This document shows positions 1 through 10,108 of a stretch of DNA of 64,000 bases, in pieces. This stretch comes from Armillaria gallica (Eukaryota > Basidiomycota > Agaricomycetes > Agaricales > Physalacriaceae). Numbering within the stretch: the first letter of the stretch is position 1; every line of letters starts with the position of its first letter. The translations under genes and the position numbers were made by a program. The notes beneath the pieces were generated by a model, which did not search any database, had not been told where the DNA came from, and saw nothing but the letters and a program-made list of their open reading frames with translations. The stretch covers positions 3,162,001 through 3,226,000 of the forward strand of contig JBANDB010000006.1 of assembly GCA_037576215.1 (NCBI GenBank). Direction: 5' to 3'.

Positions 1-494
1 TCAGGATCTATTGCACCTCCTTCTGTTGATGCCAATTTGCCAGCATAGTCATATGCTCCCATGACTGCACCCATGAACGCGCATCCACCTATTGCGACAG
101 GGAAAGAACGCGCTACAATGCCAATTAGATCACAAATTTGAACAGAAAAGGATTACATACCTCGCATACCGGCGAGAAATGCAGCAGCACAGGCTCCAGT
201 AGCAGTGTTTACCGCATCGTCCGTTTGCCGTTGGTTGGCAACAGCGGCGCTCGTATACGCAAACGTGGCACCCACAGCAGCTATCAACTAGTCAACACGT
301 ATCCGTATCCATACAGACCGCTACGCACCGAAGAAACCAATTGTCCCGCCCGTCCGTGTCAACACACCCGCTGCACCATACGAATGGTTTCCGAGCGCAT
401 TCTGCAGAGCGCTAACGAGTGTCCCGACTGCAGCAGCCTGTACGCCGGCAGTTGTTGCTTTGTTCAGCGGGCTTTTGGGTGTGAACTCCGCCAT
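1..494 (-). CDS. NADH:ubiquinone oxidoreductase subunit NDUFA11-like (B14.7/21.3b), C-terminus cut by window edge
   Basis: Accessory subunit of mitochondrial complex I, a Tim17/22-fold membrane protein of the inner membrane. Three exons read from the minus strand: 494-329, 280-161 and 112-1, joined over two 48-nt introns with GT..AG borders. The first exon carries the family stretch QNALGNHSYGAAGVLTRTGG; exon 2 continues with AAVGATFAYTSAAVANQRQT and D-D-A-V-N, and exon 3 has the glycine-rich helix GGCAFMGAVMGAYDYAGK. Start chosen at the first Met (MAEFTPKSPLNK) because the in-frame sequence upstream is unconserved. The frame is still open at base 1, so the last residues are missing. The next gene, nudC, starts about 120 bp away in the opposite direction, so the two share a promoter region. 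Family assignment rests on remembered conservation. Confidence 0.82.
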
Positions 495-616
495 GGGAGA
501 GGGTGTTGGTGAGAAGGGTGAAGTCGCTACGGGTGTATTTGGCGAGGGCGTCTGATCCAAGCAATCGGGATTTGATGATGCCCAATCAGCCAATAGGCTT
601 TTCCAAAATTTCCACC

Positions 617-1495
617 ATGGCGCGTATGAGTGTTGAAGAGTACGACAAACTTTCGCCCGAGGAGCGGCAGAAGTATGACAAGGAGGAGCGTGCGAGGGAG
701 GCGAGGGAGCAGGCTGGTATGGCCTATATTTCTGCTTCACATAGATTTGTTTGTTCATTCATATCTAGAATTACCGTACACTTGGACCCAAGAGTTAACT
801 GAACTTGATCTTGTCGTTCCCGTTCCAAAGGGAACACGCGCCAGAGATCTCTCGGTTGTTATTCAGAAGAAGAAACTGAGCGTTGGTCTCAAGGGAAAGA
901 GAAGATTCTCGACGGTGAACTTTGCAAGGAAATCAAGCTGGATGACAGCACTTGGACGCTTCGTAAGTGCCTTGGAACCATTAGGCCAGATGCTTATATC
1001 TCGTTTAGAGGACAACGAGGCCGTCCATATCCATCTCGAGAAAGTGAACAAGGACCAATGGTGGGAGAACGTCCTTACCCATCATCCCAAGATCGATACC
1101 ACCAAGATCGAACCGGAGAACAGCAAGCTCAGCGATCTTGACGGAGAGACCAGGTACTTTCTGTTCTTCTGTTTTGGCTTCTTCTAAACGATCCGTGCAG
1201 GGGAATGGTGGAAAAGATGATGGTAAGTAACGAGTAATAAATCTTGGTTTTTGCTAACAATCTCTACAGTTTGACAACCAGCAGAAGGTATGTTATGCCT
1301 ATAGTCTTGAGTATCGCGCTTGCTCATAGTCATTTAGCAAATGGGAAAACCAACGTCCGATGAACTCAAGAAGATGGAGGTCTGTTACGCGTCTTTGATA
1401 ACAGCAGCCTTTTCTCTGATCCTCTCTGCTAGGCTCTTCAAAAATTCCAAGCTGCCCACCCAGAACTGGATTTCTCGAACGCCAAGATTACATGA
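617..1495 (+). CDS. nudC: Nuclear distribution protein NudC (CS/p23 domain); one-base frame break in assembly
   Basis: NudC is a CS-domain co-chaperone that works with dynein/Lis1 in nuclear migration. Spliced product begins MARMSVEEYDKLSPEER after a ccaccATGg context, then has the CS domain (Y-T-W-T-Q-E-L..VPVPKGTRARDLSV..VHIHLEKVNKDQWWENVL) and the diagnostic NudC tail (KIEPENSKLSDLDGET, GMVEKMM, MGKPTSDELKKME, ending HPELDFSNAKIT). Six short introns fit GT..AG. Between about 887 and 905 the frame slips: upstream reads LSVGLKGK and downstream continues E-K-I-L-D-G-E-L-C-K-E-I-K-L-D-D only if one G is restored in the purine run. Both sides are conserved, so I read this as a sequencing/assembly error in an intact gene. 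Ends 70 bp from the convergent ESF1. Confidence 0.9.
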
Positions 1496-1564
1496 TCGCT
1501 GGTTACCGACCCCGAGAAAAAAGTATCATCAGAACAAGTAGCTAAACAAATATGTAACACCAAT

Positions 1565-3857
1565 CTATGAGATCTTTTGACGTTTACCCGTACCGCGCTG
1601 GCCAGAATGGACACTTTTTCGCTTAACACTCTCCACCAGACTTTGCAGACACCAATTACCCTCCGCCCCACTTTTCTTCGCAGTCTTATCCAAGGACACA
1701 TTTTCACCTCGAATCGCTTGCCTGCGCTTGCCGCCCTCTTCCAACAACGCAGACATGCTTTTTGTTCTCTTGAACCTGTGTAGAAAATCATCAGATCATG
1801 ACGGTGAACGAAATAGAGAGATTTACTGGGATTGCTGGGATCAATTGCAAAGTTGGGATCTTCGTGAAGAACACTGAAACGATTATCTTTGACATCGAGC
1901 GCAAAGTCTGGTTGGGTTTCGGCATTAGCGTCCTCTTCCCGAGCTTTCTTGCCCTTCTTCCCCTTCCGTTTAGACTTCTTCTCAGCTTTCAAGACGGCCT
2001 TTATATCGAAGTGCTTCCGCCCCTCGTCGTTGTCTCCATCCGCCAGTTTTTGGAGCTCCTCTAGGCTGATGGGCTCCTTGGTTGGTGGAGGTGCGGGTTC
2101 ATCATCACTGGCAGCATCGAAGAAGTCGTCCCCGCCAAGTTCGCTGTCACCCTTCGGCGGTGGTTCAATACCTTTAGCACGCCGCTCGGTTTTGCTCTTC
2201 CGTTTTTCCTTCATTTTTCGCTGGTACTTTTCGATCGTGGTTTCATCCTGATCACCTTTGGATTCTGACAACCCGGGTGTGAACGTTATCTCCATGTCGA
2301 CATCAGAGCCTTCCTCTTTGTCCTCGCCTCGAGACCAGCCCTCTGGCAAATCATCGTTTCCGCCTAATAGCAGCGCGCGCAATTTGTCTCGTGATTGAGC
2401 TTTTTGTTGGGACTTCTTCTGCGCTATGTCTTGTCGTGTATCTTCTCCTTCTGATTCTGAGGAAGAAGAAGCAAGGTAGGAATTGAAATGACCCTCTTCT
2501 ATCTCCTTGCGAGATAATGTCCGTCGGGTGACTAGATTGCGCTCAGGGTCATCCTCATCCCAAGTCAGCTTGACTTTAGAATGCCGTAGAGCCTGATGGA
2601 TGAGTGAGAACGAGCTACGCAACAGGTATAGAAAGGCCTACATCTGTGGCGAAGTCAAGACCCTTATACGCAGGAGGAGAATCCTCCGTGGCCTCATCTC
2701 TGCTAGATAATAAGCATGGGCCTTTTCCCGAAGGATGATGATTACCTGAACTCGTCGTCAAACGTCATGTCTTCTGGTACAAAGCTTAGGTCGAATACAT
2801 TTGCAGATCGTTCTAACTCGGTACCCTCCAATTCGTCATATATGTGCGATGCTGCGTCAACGGAGTCGCAGGTGATGATGGCGTAGTAATACCTGCCATA
2901 AACATTAGCATAAACAGAAATCGTTCATGGACGACACGTCTGACCGTAAACGTTCCAGTTGGTATTTGCGTAGAGCATCTTCGTTCAAATCGTTCTCATC
3001 GCCAACTTCATAGATATTACGGTCATTCACTTCCTCGTCGTCAGCCTTCTTTTTCTTGAAGACTTCAGCAGGCGGACCCTCCTTCTCCTCTCGAGCCATA
3101 CGCGCCTTCCCAAATTCGCTCGGGTAGACACGAACACTCAACACTCGGCCACGAACCATTTCATTAGCGGCATTGACGCGTTTTTTGGACTTTTCAGTGC
3201 CACGAGATGATGAAGCGAGTGCAGGAGCCGTGAGGGAAACAAGTGAAGAGCAAATTTTGAATAGGTGATTGGCACGGACGTGGTCCCAGTCCAGGTTCAC
3301 AGCTGCGAGTCGACGAGTCCTTGCACCTTCCTGAGTGCCGGTTTCTGGGTGATCCTTGGCATATGCTGCTGCTTGAGCAGACAGGTCGGCGTACTCGGAC
3401 TCGTCCAAGTCAATTTCTGGTTCCTCCACATTCTCAGTCCGGCCAACTGTCACAAACCCATCTTCAGCATCAGTTTCAGCCTCCTCTTTCTCGGATTCCT
3501 CTTCGTCTGATGATTCCAAAAGCACTTGTCCTCGAGCATAGTCTAGCGGTGTGGGTTCCTCAGCGCCATCTTCATCTCCGTCCTCTAGTCGATAGAACCG
3601 CCTCAAGTTGTCTTGTTCATGAGTTTCAGAGACATGACGACCGTACTTGTCAATACGAGCTATTCAACGGTTGGAAATCCGCGCCTCGACGGAATTGACG
3701 GTGGACGAAACTCACCAGCAGATTTATTTTTGGACTTTTTTTCTTGTGCAAATACGGATTTGAAACGGTCGTCGATAACGACTTTGGATTTGTTTTTTCG
3801 AGGTCGTCGAAATCGTGGATCTGACCGTAGTCGAGAGAAACGCGGGTCGGAGGACAT
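1565..3857 (-). CDS. ESF1: Pre-rRNA-processing protein ESF1 (NUC153 family)
   Basis: Nucleolar factor needed for 18S rRNA maturation. The N-terminus MSSDPRFSRLRSDPRFRRPR followed by KVVIDDRFKSVF, then VDKYGRHVSE-like text (I-D-K-Y-G-R-H-V-S-E-T), an acidic region, R-R-L-A-A-V-N-L-D-W-D-H-V-R-A-N, the VRVYPSEFG motif, the Y-Y-Y-A-I-I-T-C-D-S segment, and the C-terminal NUC153 block D-N-R-F-S-V-L-H-E-D-P-N-F-A-I-D-P-S-N-P...M-S-A-L-L-E-E-G-G-K-R-R are all in the order of the family. Lysine/glutamate-rich linkers are typical. Introns fall near 3716-3659, 2944-2891, 2749-2706 and 2640-2594. The last one (about 1827-1766) joins in frame only if one extra G stood at its donor, as CAG/GTAAAT, another apparent single-base loss. 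Convergent with nudC; divergent from the repeat-peptide gene. Confidence 0.9.
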
Positions 3858-3978
3858 GATGAGAGGTAGCTTGACCCGGTTTGAGGCACTCCCGAGTTGA
3901 CCGCGAAAATTGATGACAAATGACAGAATGATCCATGCGGTGATGATCGCGTCGTCCACCGCGACCATCAGGGGCTAC

Positions 3979-3987
3979 TTATAAAAA
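3979..3987 (+). promoter_or_regulatory. TATA box of the repeat-peptide gene
   Basis: TTATAAAAA lies about 140 bp before the ATG at 4126 and is followed by a long pyrimidine-rich leader (about 4000-4110, runs such as CCTTCCTTTCCC). TATA plus CT-rich leader is common in strongly or conditionally expressed fungal genes; the neighbouring housekeeping genes here lack an equally clear TATA. Confidence 0.55.
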
Positions 3988-4125
3988 GGACCCACCACAA
4001 ATTCCCACTCTATCCCTTCCTTTCCCTTTTCGTTTCGACTCCACCCCTCCTTTCCCTTTTATTCACCAGGCCAGGTCGCCTGAAGCTTCACTTTCTTTCC
4101 TTCAAGCCTCACTTGTTTGTTCATC

Positions 4126-4955
4126 ATGGTTGCACGCGCGACTCTTTTTGCCTCCTTAGTTCTGTTGGCCTCCCAGGTTGCTGCTCATCCTGTGTTCCTA
4201 CAAGTACGTTTTTCTTGCCTCAATAACATTATTCAATTTGTTGAATTGCTCCTTAGCGCCAGGTCGTTGCACGTTCTCCGGCTCCTCTGGATCTCATCAC
4301 CACATACTCTGCTGATGTGTCCAAGAGGCAACTCATATCCCACGAGATCGCAACCAGGAGCATCGACGGCGTCATAGTCCCTTACGACAAGCGAGATGTC
4401 CCCGTGGAAGATGCCTCCAAGAGTCCTGACGGCGTCATCATTCCTTACAAACGAGATGTTCCTGTCCAGGATGCTTCCAAGAGCCCTGATGGTACCATCA
4501 TTCCCTACAAACGAGACGTTCCCGTCCAGGACGCTTCCAAGAGTCCCGACGGAACCATCATTCCCTACAAACGGGACGTTCCCGTCCAGGACGCTTCTAA
4601 AAGTCCTGATGGGACCATCATTCCCTACAAACGTGACGTCCCAGTGGAAGACGCCTCGAAAAGTCCTGATGGTGTTATCATCCCGTACGCTAAGCGTGAC
4701 GTCCCAGTGCAGGATGCGTCTAAGAGTCCTGATGGGACCATCATTCCTTACGCTAAGCGACAAATCCCTGAGGAGACCCCCACCATGAGCCCCAACGGCG
4801 GCATTATCCCGTACGGGCCCCCCAAGCGGGATGTCCCCGAGGAGACACCCACCAAGAGCCCCAACGGAGGTGTTGTCCCGTACCCCAAGCGGGACATTCC
4901 CCTTCCTCTGCATCTCGCAGTCAAGTCTACCGGTGGAAAGGTCGTGCTTTATTAA
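4126..4955 (+). CDS. Secreted Kex2-processed repeat peptide precursor (KEP/RiPP-like), unnamed
   Basis: 258-residue product from two exons (4126-4203, 4257-4955; intron GTACGT..TTAG, 53 nt). Residues 1-20 (MVARATLFASLVLLASQVAA) are a clear signal peptide. The rest is cut by ten Lys-Arg sites into a pro-segment, one divergent unit (QLISHEIATRSIDGVIVPYD), six units of consensus DVPV(Q/E)DASKSPDG(T/V)IIPY, two variants (QIPEETPTMSPNGGIIPY and DVPEETPTKSPNGGVVPY) and a tail ending KVVLY. The mature region has no cysteine. Kexin cleavage would release 18-mers ending in Tyr, some with an extra Ala, Asp, Pro or Gly-Pro-Pro before the dibasic site. Layout matches fungal Kex2-processed repeat proteins such as repellents and the precursors of dikaritin or epichloecyclin peptides. 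It is not a basidiomycete mating pheromone: those are short CaaX lipopeptides. No DUF3328 or other tailoring enzyme is seen nearby. Function unknown. Confidence 0.85.
4395..4892 (+). repeat. In-frame tandem repeat of eight 60-69 bp units inside the peptide precursor
   Basis: Units run 4395-4454, 4455-4514, 4515-4574, 4575-4634 (60 bp each), 4635-4697 and 4698-4760 (63 bp, extra Ala codon before Lys-Arg), 4761-4829 (69 bp) and 4830-4892 (63 bp). The central units are nearly identical at the DNA level, while the last two and the unit before 4395 are diverged, the usual pattern of a tandem array homogenised in its middle. All length changes are multiples of three. Confidence 0.9.
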
Positions 4956-5205
4956 GTGGTACGTCTGTTTCTCCATGGCTACCTCCAAATTCGATCTGAT
5001 GGTCAATCAGTGGTGCATGTGCCATTGTTTTACAAGTCAAAGGAGGTGCACTGGCGGCATAGGACTTTCTTTTTAGATACCAGAGTGTAGCATCATTACT
5101 TGTTATGCGTACTTTTACTTCGGGATTGGATGATTTTTTCAGACCTTGAAAACTTGAAGTATCATGCAAGTATCGATTGTGTGCGTCCAACATCGCAAAG
5201 GTACT

Positions 5206-7159
5206 TTAAATTTTACTCCTGCGCCATATCCATATGCTGCCTAATGATCCTGTTCCTACAATAACCCGACCTCCGAACCCCATGGAACAGGACACCATGG
5301 TTTCCTTCACATCATCAGCAACTCCGGGAAATTCACGATTCCGTTCCTGAAGTACGATTTCCCACCCTGGCGGACCTGGTTTTTGCTCCTTGACATGGTG
5401 TGCAATCACATCTTCATCCGTCAACTGCATCCTCTCCGCAAGTTCAGCTACGTCATTCGTATCCCAGGGATACGGCGGCACACTACGGGGAGAAAATTTG
5501 GCAACGTTGTATAAGGTGATGGTGTTGGATGTTGGGCGTGTGAACAGTATGATCGGACAGTGTTTTTCGCTCCTGAAAACGGATAACCGGGGCGGATTGT
5601 AAGAATCCAGACAATTTGTGATGGAATAGACGGATAGTATTTTGAATGAAGCTGAATGTAAAGTTGAATGTAGTCGACGACGATATAAAGATGTTTCTTA
5701 CCACTTTGTTGGTAGTCCTGACGACGTTTTCATTAGTAGGGATGGAATTAACTGAAAATCAGCGAACTTACAGACGCGCATCCACGCAGGACCTCTTGGT
5801 CTGGAGGTTTTGTCGCAGGAAAAAACGGTTAAGACCTAGCCAGCGCCATAGGACGATGGTCCCTGGTTCGATGTAGGTGTCATTATTGCCTACAACCGAG
5901 GGATACACACGCATCATGGCAGGCGCACTGTGAGAAAGTAACGTATCGTCCTCTAGCCTAGAACTTGTCAGGCAAGAAACCCGGATATGTAGAAAGGTGT
6001 GGTTACCATGAGACAGAAATGACCCGTGCTTTATGCAGTCTGCTACTACTGAAAAGAGGCTTATCCTGTCGGAGTAGAGGGACGCTATTCTTAGATGCTT
6101 TGTGCTGGACTAGCTGCGGAGGAAGGTGCCAAATCTTGACGAATCGATCCATCTGTTGACAATTAGGTTGTATAGGTACAGTTTGACTTAAGGACTCACT
6201 CCACACGTTGCTAGAAGAGGCTGCCGAGGATGAAAATCCTACGGATTCTGCGGTTAGCTAGAGTAAGTCACCAGAAAGCATACTACAAACAGCTCCTAGC
6301 ACTTCGCCTTGATGCCCTCCAGATCTGCCCCCATGAGAACCAGGACACATCGTCCTATACCATCTACAGGTCCTTCTGGTTGGGTCATGTCTAAACCATG
6401 GGCGGGCCCGGCAAGACTGGGAAGCTTATTCGGAGGCCAGGAAGGATTCGACGGCCGCTGTTTGGGCTTCAATGTGAGGTCATACACTCGTGTTGAGAAG
6501 TCCCGGGAGGTAGTGCAGAAAAGGTGAGGCAGTTTAGGGTGAACGACCACAGATGTTATTGGCTACACAACAAAACATGAGAAGGACGTAGTGAAGAAGA
6601 AGAAAGATGTACAGCGCCGTGTCCCCGAAGCTGGCTGACTATTTGTCGCTTCTTGACGTCGTAGATAAAGACTAAGCCAAGGAATGAGAGTATTACGAGT
6701 GGATCGAGCCACTTGTCTGAACTGAGAGCCCAGGCGACATTCACCACGTCAGTCGCAAGAAGTTTGACTGTCAATATACCGGTGTAAGTGACTGTAAGGA
6801 TCCAAATGCACTAAGTCATTCACAGGAGCGGGTAACAGGCAATGGGATTGAAATAATCGGTTTCAAACTTTGCAGGTGCACAATATATGCATTCTTATCG
6901 CCGGCGAGTAGGACCGAGTCGCGGAATTCAGAAATCATTGCATTCCATTCGTCAGAAGACTCTTGAAAGAAACCATTCCAGAGTGTGCTCAGAGACCCGG
7001 AAGTCCAGGGGAAAAATACACAAGCGTGAACTCCACTGGGCTGTCGAGGCTGAAAACTCTTGGTACTAGGTATAGACAGAAGGATACATATTGACCTACG
7101 GATACTTGTTTGATAAGCTCAAAGGGGGGCGAGGCGCCCAGATCGTTGTACCAGGGCAT
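5206..7159 (-). CDS. EED/ESC-like WD40 protein, candidate PRC2 subunit
   Basis: WD40 propeller resembling EED/ESC, the H3K27me3-reading subunit of Polycomb repressive complex 2. Spliced from about eight exons. Recognisable blocks in order: L-A-G-D-K-N-A-Y-I-V-H-L; F-I-Y-D-V-K-K-R-Q-I-V-S-Q-L-R-G-H-G-A-P; ITSVVVHPKLPHLFCTTSRD followed by FSTRVYDL (the EED repeat after GHGNAIN); G-R-C-V-L-V-L-M-G; G-G-H-Q-G-E-V-L-G-A; DFHPRQPLLATCGMDRFVKI-W (EED: SCGMDHSLKLW); A-R-V-I-S-V-S-W-L-E-D-D-T-L-L-S-H-S; and a terminal S-I-W-I-W-R-R like EED's S-I-W-R-W-D-R. Two single-base losses interrupt it: the C-run 6328-6332 and the A-run 5820-5825; restoring one base at each gives continuous conserved text and correct splice donors. 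The Met at 7159 is the first in frame; the N-terminus is uncertain. Shares a short divergent promoter with the SUMO ligase gene. Confidence 0.68.
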
Positions 7160-7282
7160 TAGAGCAAGGACAGACTTTGGTCGTGTTTACATTTCATCGG
7201 TCTCTGACGCTCAAAGTCCCAGTGGTCGGCGAGTCAGTCCCTTGCCACCTCTTGCTCCCTGACATTCTCAATTCCATTTTGA

Positions 7283-9799
7283 ATGGCCAGCGCCGACCCA
7301 TGGGCAGAATTTGATGTACGTCCCTCTGCCTTTCTCCCCGTACGAGCCACAGCCTTGACGCCAATGTTCCAGATCCTTCGGCACAATGTCAAGCACAATA
7401 CAGTCGACAAACTGAAGCAGATCCTCGCTGGCCTGAACGACGAGTGCGCTGTCTACCTACCAAGGACCGGTAAAAAACAAGAAATTATTGACCGCATCGT
7501 GTCTACGCTGGATAACTGGAAGGCGCAGAATTACCAGGACAAGTGGGTCAAGGCCCGGTCCATTTTACACCAAGTGCGGACTTACGGCGTGTAAGTTGTT
7601 TTTCGCGTTTCTGGCACCGTGTTTTTGGCGCGGTTGGCACGCCTCTGTGGCGTTACTGTGTCGCTGATATTCTGTTTCAGTTATTCGCCAGCCCGGCCCT
7701 CAACCTCGAGCGCGCCCTCTCTCACAGCCAACCCAGTACATACTATGAAGGCAGCCACATATCCTACTCACAATGGTCTAGTAAATGGCCATTACGACCC
7801 GTATGCTGCTCGCAAACCCTCTGGCTCGCTCCCTTCCGCACCGCCGCCTCCAAAGCCACTCCCATCGAAACCAGGTGTGTTCTTCGGCATTCAGTGCAAC
7901 CTTATTCCTAACCATTTCTGTTCCAGTATTACGCTTCAAGGAATCCCCCTTCTTTGAAATTGATCAAGCTATATCGTCCGTAGTCGAATGCCCAGGTAAA
8001 CCCGTTATCCATGGACCGTCTCTTGAGTCTCATTCGCTTGCACAGAATCGAACAGCTCCACGGATCGCCGGCAACAAAATGTTATGTTTGCCTTGACCCC
8101 CGATCAGATCGCTAAGCTCAAGTCCCACAGGTGATATCAGTTGGTTACTTTTCTGCACTCCCTTCTCTAACTACATGCGCAGCCCGAAATATGAACTACG
8201 CCTGTATTGCACCTCCTCCACATTTTATTCTCCTAACCCCACATTCCGCACCAACACTGTTCCTTGTCTTATAGAATTTCCGCCGACGTGCGAAGTTCGT
8301 GTCAACAACGTCCAAGTGACGGCTAGTCTTAAAGGTTTAAAGAAGAAACCGGGAACAGCCCCGCCGCCCGACTTGGGCAAGTACGTCAGGATGGGGCCTA
8401 GTTCGAACAAAGTCGAGATGGTCTATGTGAACAGTCAGCAACCTGTCCAGTCTAAAGTAAGTCGTATGCAATCTGCGCCGCGAAGGTTGAGCTGACTGCT
8501 GTTGAACAGAAATTCTATCTTGTCGTTATGCTTGTGAGGACTACGTCGGTGGAAGCATTGGTGAATAGGCTTGTACAAACGAGCTATACTCAAGCTAGAG
8601 ACGTGCAAGCAAAGAGTTCGTCATTTTCATTGTGTTTCACAAGTCTTTTTAAGCCTTTGATTAGTGAAGGCGTCGATGTCAGACGACGATGACATTATCG
8701 TTGGTCCTCAGAAAATGTCTTTGAAATGTCCGGTGAGTGATGCAATCCCTGTTTACGACTCGCCTCATACTTTTTTGCAGCTGACTTTTATGAGGGTGCA
8801 AACCCCTTGCCGGTCCTCCAAATGCGTGCACCCCCAATGCTTCGATGCTACTTCTTGGTTTTCCATGATGGAGCAGACGACAACATGGTTGTGCCCCGTT
8901 TGCGAGAAGTCTCTGGATCACAGAGATCTCATTATAGACGGGTACATAGCATTTCTTTGGAACCTTCAGCGGCTGACCGTATTATTTACAGGTACTTTGA
9001 TGGCATTCTGCATCAATGCCCAGAAAGTGTAGACGATGTTTTCGTTGAGGCAGACGGAGAATGGCATACGGCTGACTCGAAATATGGCTCCGCTCCCTGG
9101 AAGGCGAAACATCCTCCTGACAAGCCTTCTATTATCTTGACGCCTCGCAAACCTATCTCTGCCGCCCCAAGTTTTTCTCAACCAAACGGTAAACCCATTG
9201 CAGGTCCAGAAGACAAGCCGAAGCGTCATCCTTCCGAGATTGTAATACTGGATTCAGACGATGAGGACGAAGGCAGGGTTAAGCGCGAGCTCTCTGTTTC
9301 GTTTGGAAACTCTTCAAGCCCCTCATTGTCGAGTAGCCATGCCGCCACAGCGCCTCCCCCTTCGGCAACTCATTCCCAAACGACTTCAGTCATCGATCTG
9401 ACGCTGGACGACTCTGACGATGAGATTCCTCTGAGCAAAACAGCTGGGAAACGGAAGGCAGCGGACGCCGAACTGACATCGGTGTCGCCGACGGAGCCTA
9501 TATGGAAGAAAGGGCGGACGGAAAATGATCGGTCCGCCCCCGTACCCCTCACTGCGATTGATCGGGACTATATTAGGGCCCCTCACCAGTCCCCTCATCA
9601 GTATCATCCAGCTCCTGTCCAAGCCGCAATTGATAGCAGCGGTGGGCGCTATGGGTTCTATTCCAGTACAGGACATCACTCGCCGGTGTATAGCAACGGG
9701 TATTTGGATCGAGATAGGCTACCGTCCACGTCAGGACACGTGCCATCATATATCTCGAGGGTAAATGGGAACTCGAGCAGTAGTCGACCGTGGTCATGA
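7283..9799 (+). CDS. SIZ/PIAS-type E3 SUMO ligase (SAP, PINIT, SP-RING)
   Basis: Transfers SUMO from Ubc9 to nuclear substrates. After a first exon MASADPWAEFD the protein has a SAP DNA-binding helix pair (ILRHNVKHNTVDKLKQILAG..), a Ser/Pro linker, a PINIT domain (F-K-E-S-P-F-F-E-I; Y-E-L-R-L-Y-C-T-S; F-P-P-T-C-E-V-R-V-N-N) and an SP-RING: K-C-P-L-T-F...TPCRSSKCVHPQCFD...W-L-C-P-V-C-E-K, with the Cys/His zinc ligands in place. The long last exon holds two SUMO-interacting motifs, E-I-V-I-L-D-S-D-D-E-D-E and S-V-I-D-L-T-L-D-D-S-D-D-E, each hydrophobic core followed by acidic residues, then a Ser/Pro/Tyr-rich tail. About eight introns. Start chosen at the only Met before SAP. Divergent from the EED-like gene. 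Confidence 0.9.
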
Positions 9800-10108
9800 C
9801 ATTTTGTACGTATATTACATATCCTACACATCGACTTAACATTTCATTTCTGATTTTATTGGTATCCGTAGTACATGTAATGCAATAGTTTTAAGCTTAC
9901 TAGTGATTGTATGCGTACGATGTCCGTTCTACTCGTGCACAGAGAGTAATAATAAGCGACCGTTTGCTGCCGCGAATTCGGATTCGAGCGGAGATCAAAA
10001 CGATCCGAACGATTCCGAAAACCTTTTTCACCGGCAACTTTTTTCGAACCTCTCTTCTTCCAACCACCTCCATCCCCACTCAGTCTCCCATTTCTCCTCT
10101 CTTCAAAA
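9800..10108. other. Intergenic: SUMO ligase 3' end and carrier 5' leader
   Basis: No gene. The first half is AT-rich 3' flank; from about 10010 the plus strand becomes CT-rich (TCTCTTCTTCCAACC, CCACTCAGTCTCCC), typical of the leader of a highly expressed fungal gene such as the carrier that follows. Confidence 0.6.

Noticed and set aside
4126..4955. Mating pheromone precursor or alpha-factor homolog
   Set aside because: Basidiomycete pheromones are short CaaX lipopeptides and this ends in VVLY; the core lacks the Trp-rich alpha-factor pattern.
4233..5006. 257-codon open frame antisense to the repeat peptide gene
   Set aside because: It is the mirror of the 60-bp repeats, which keep all frames open; no start context, splice or signal supports it.
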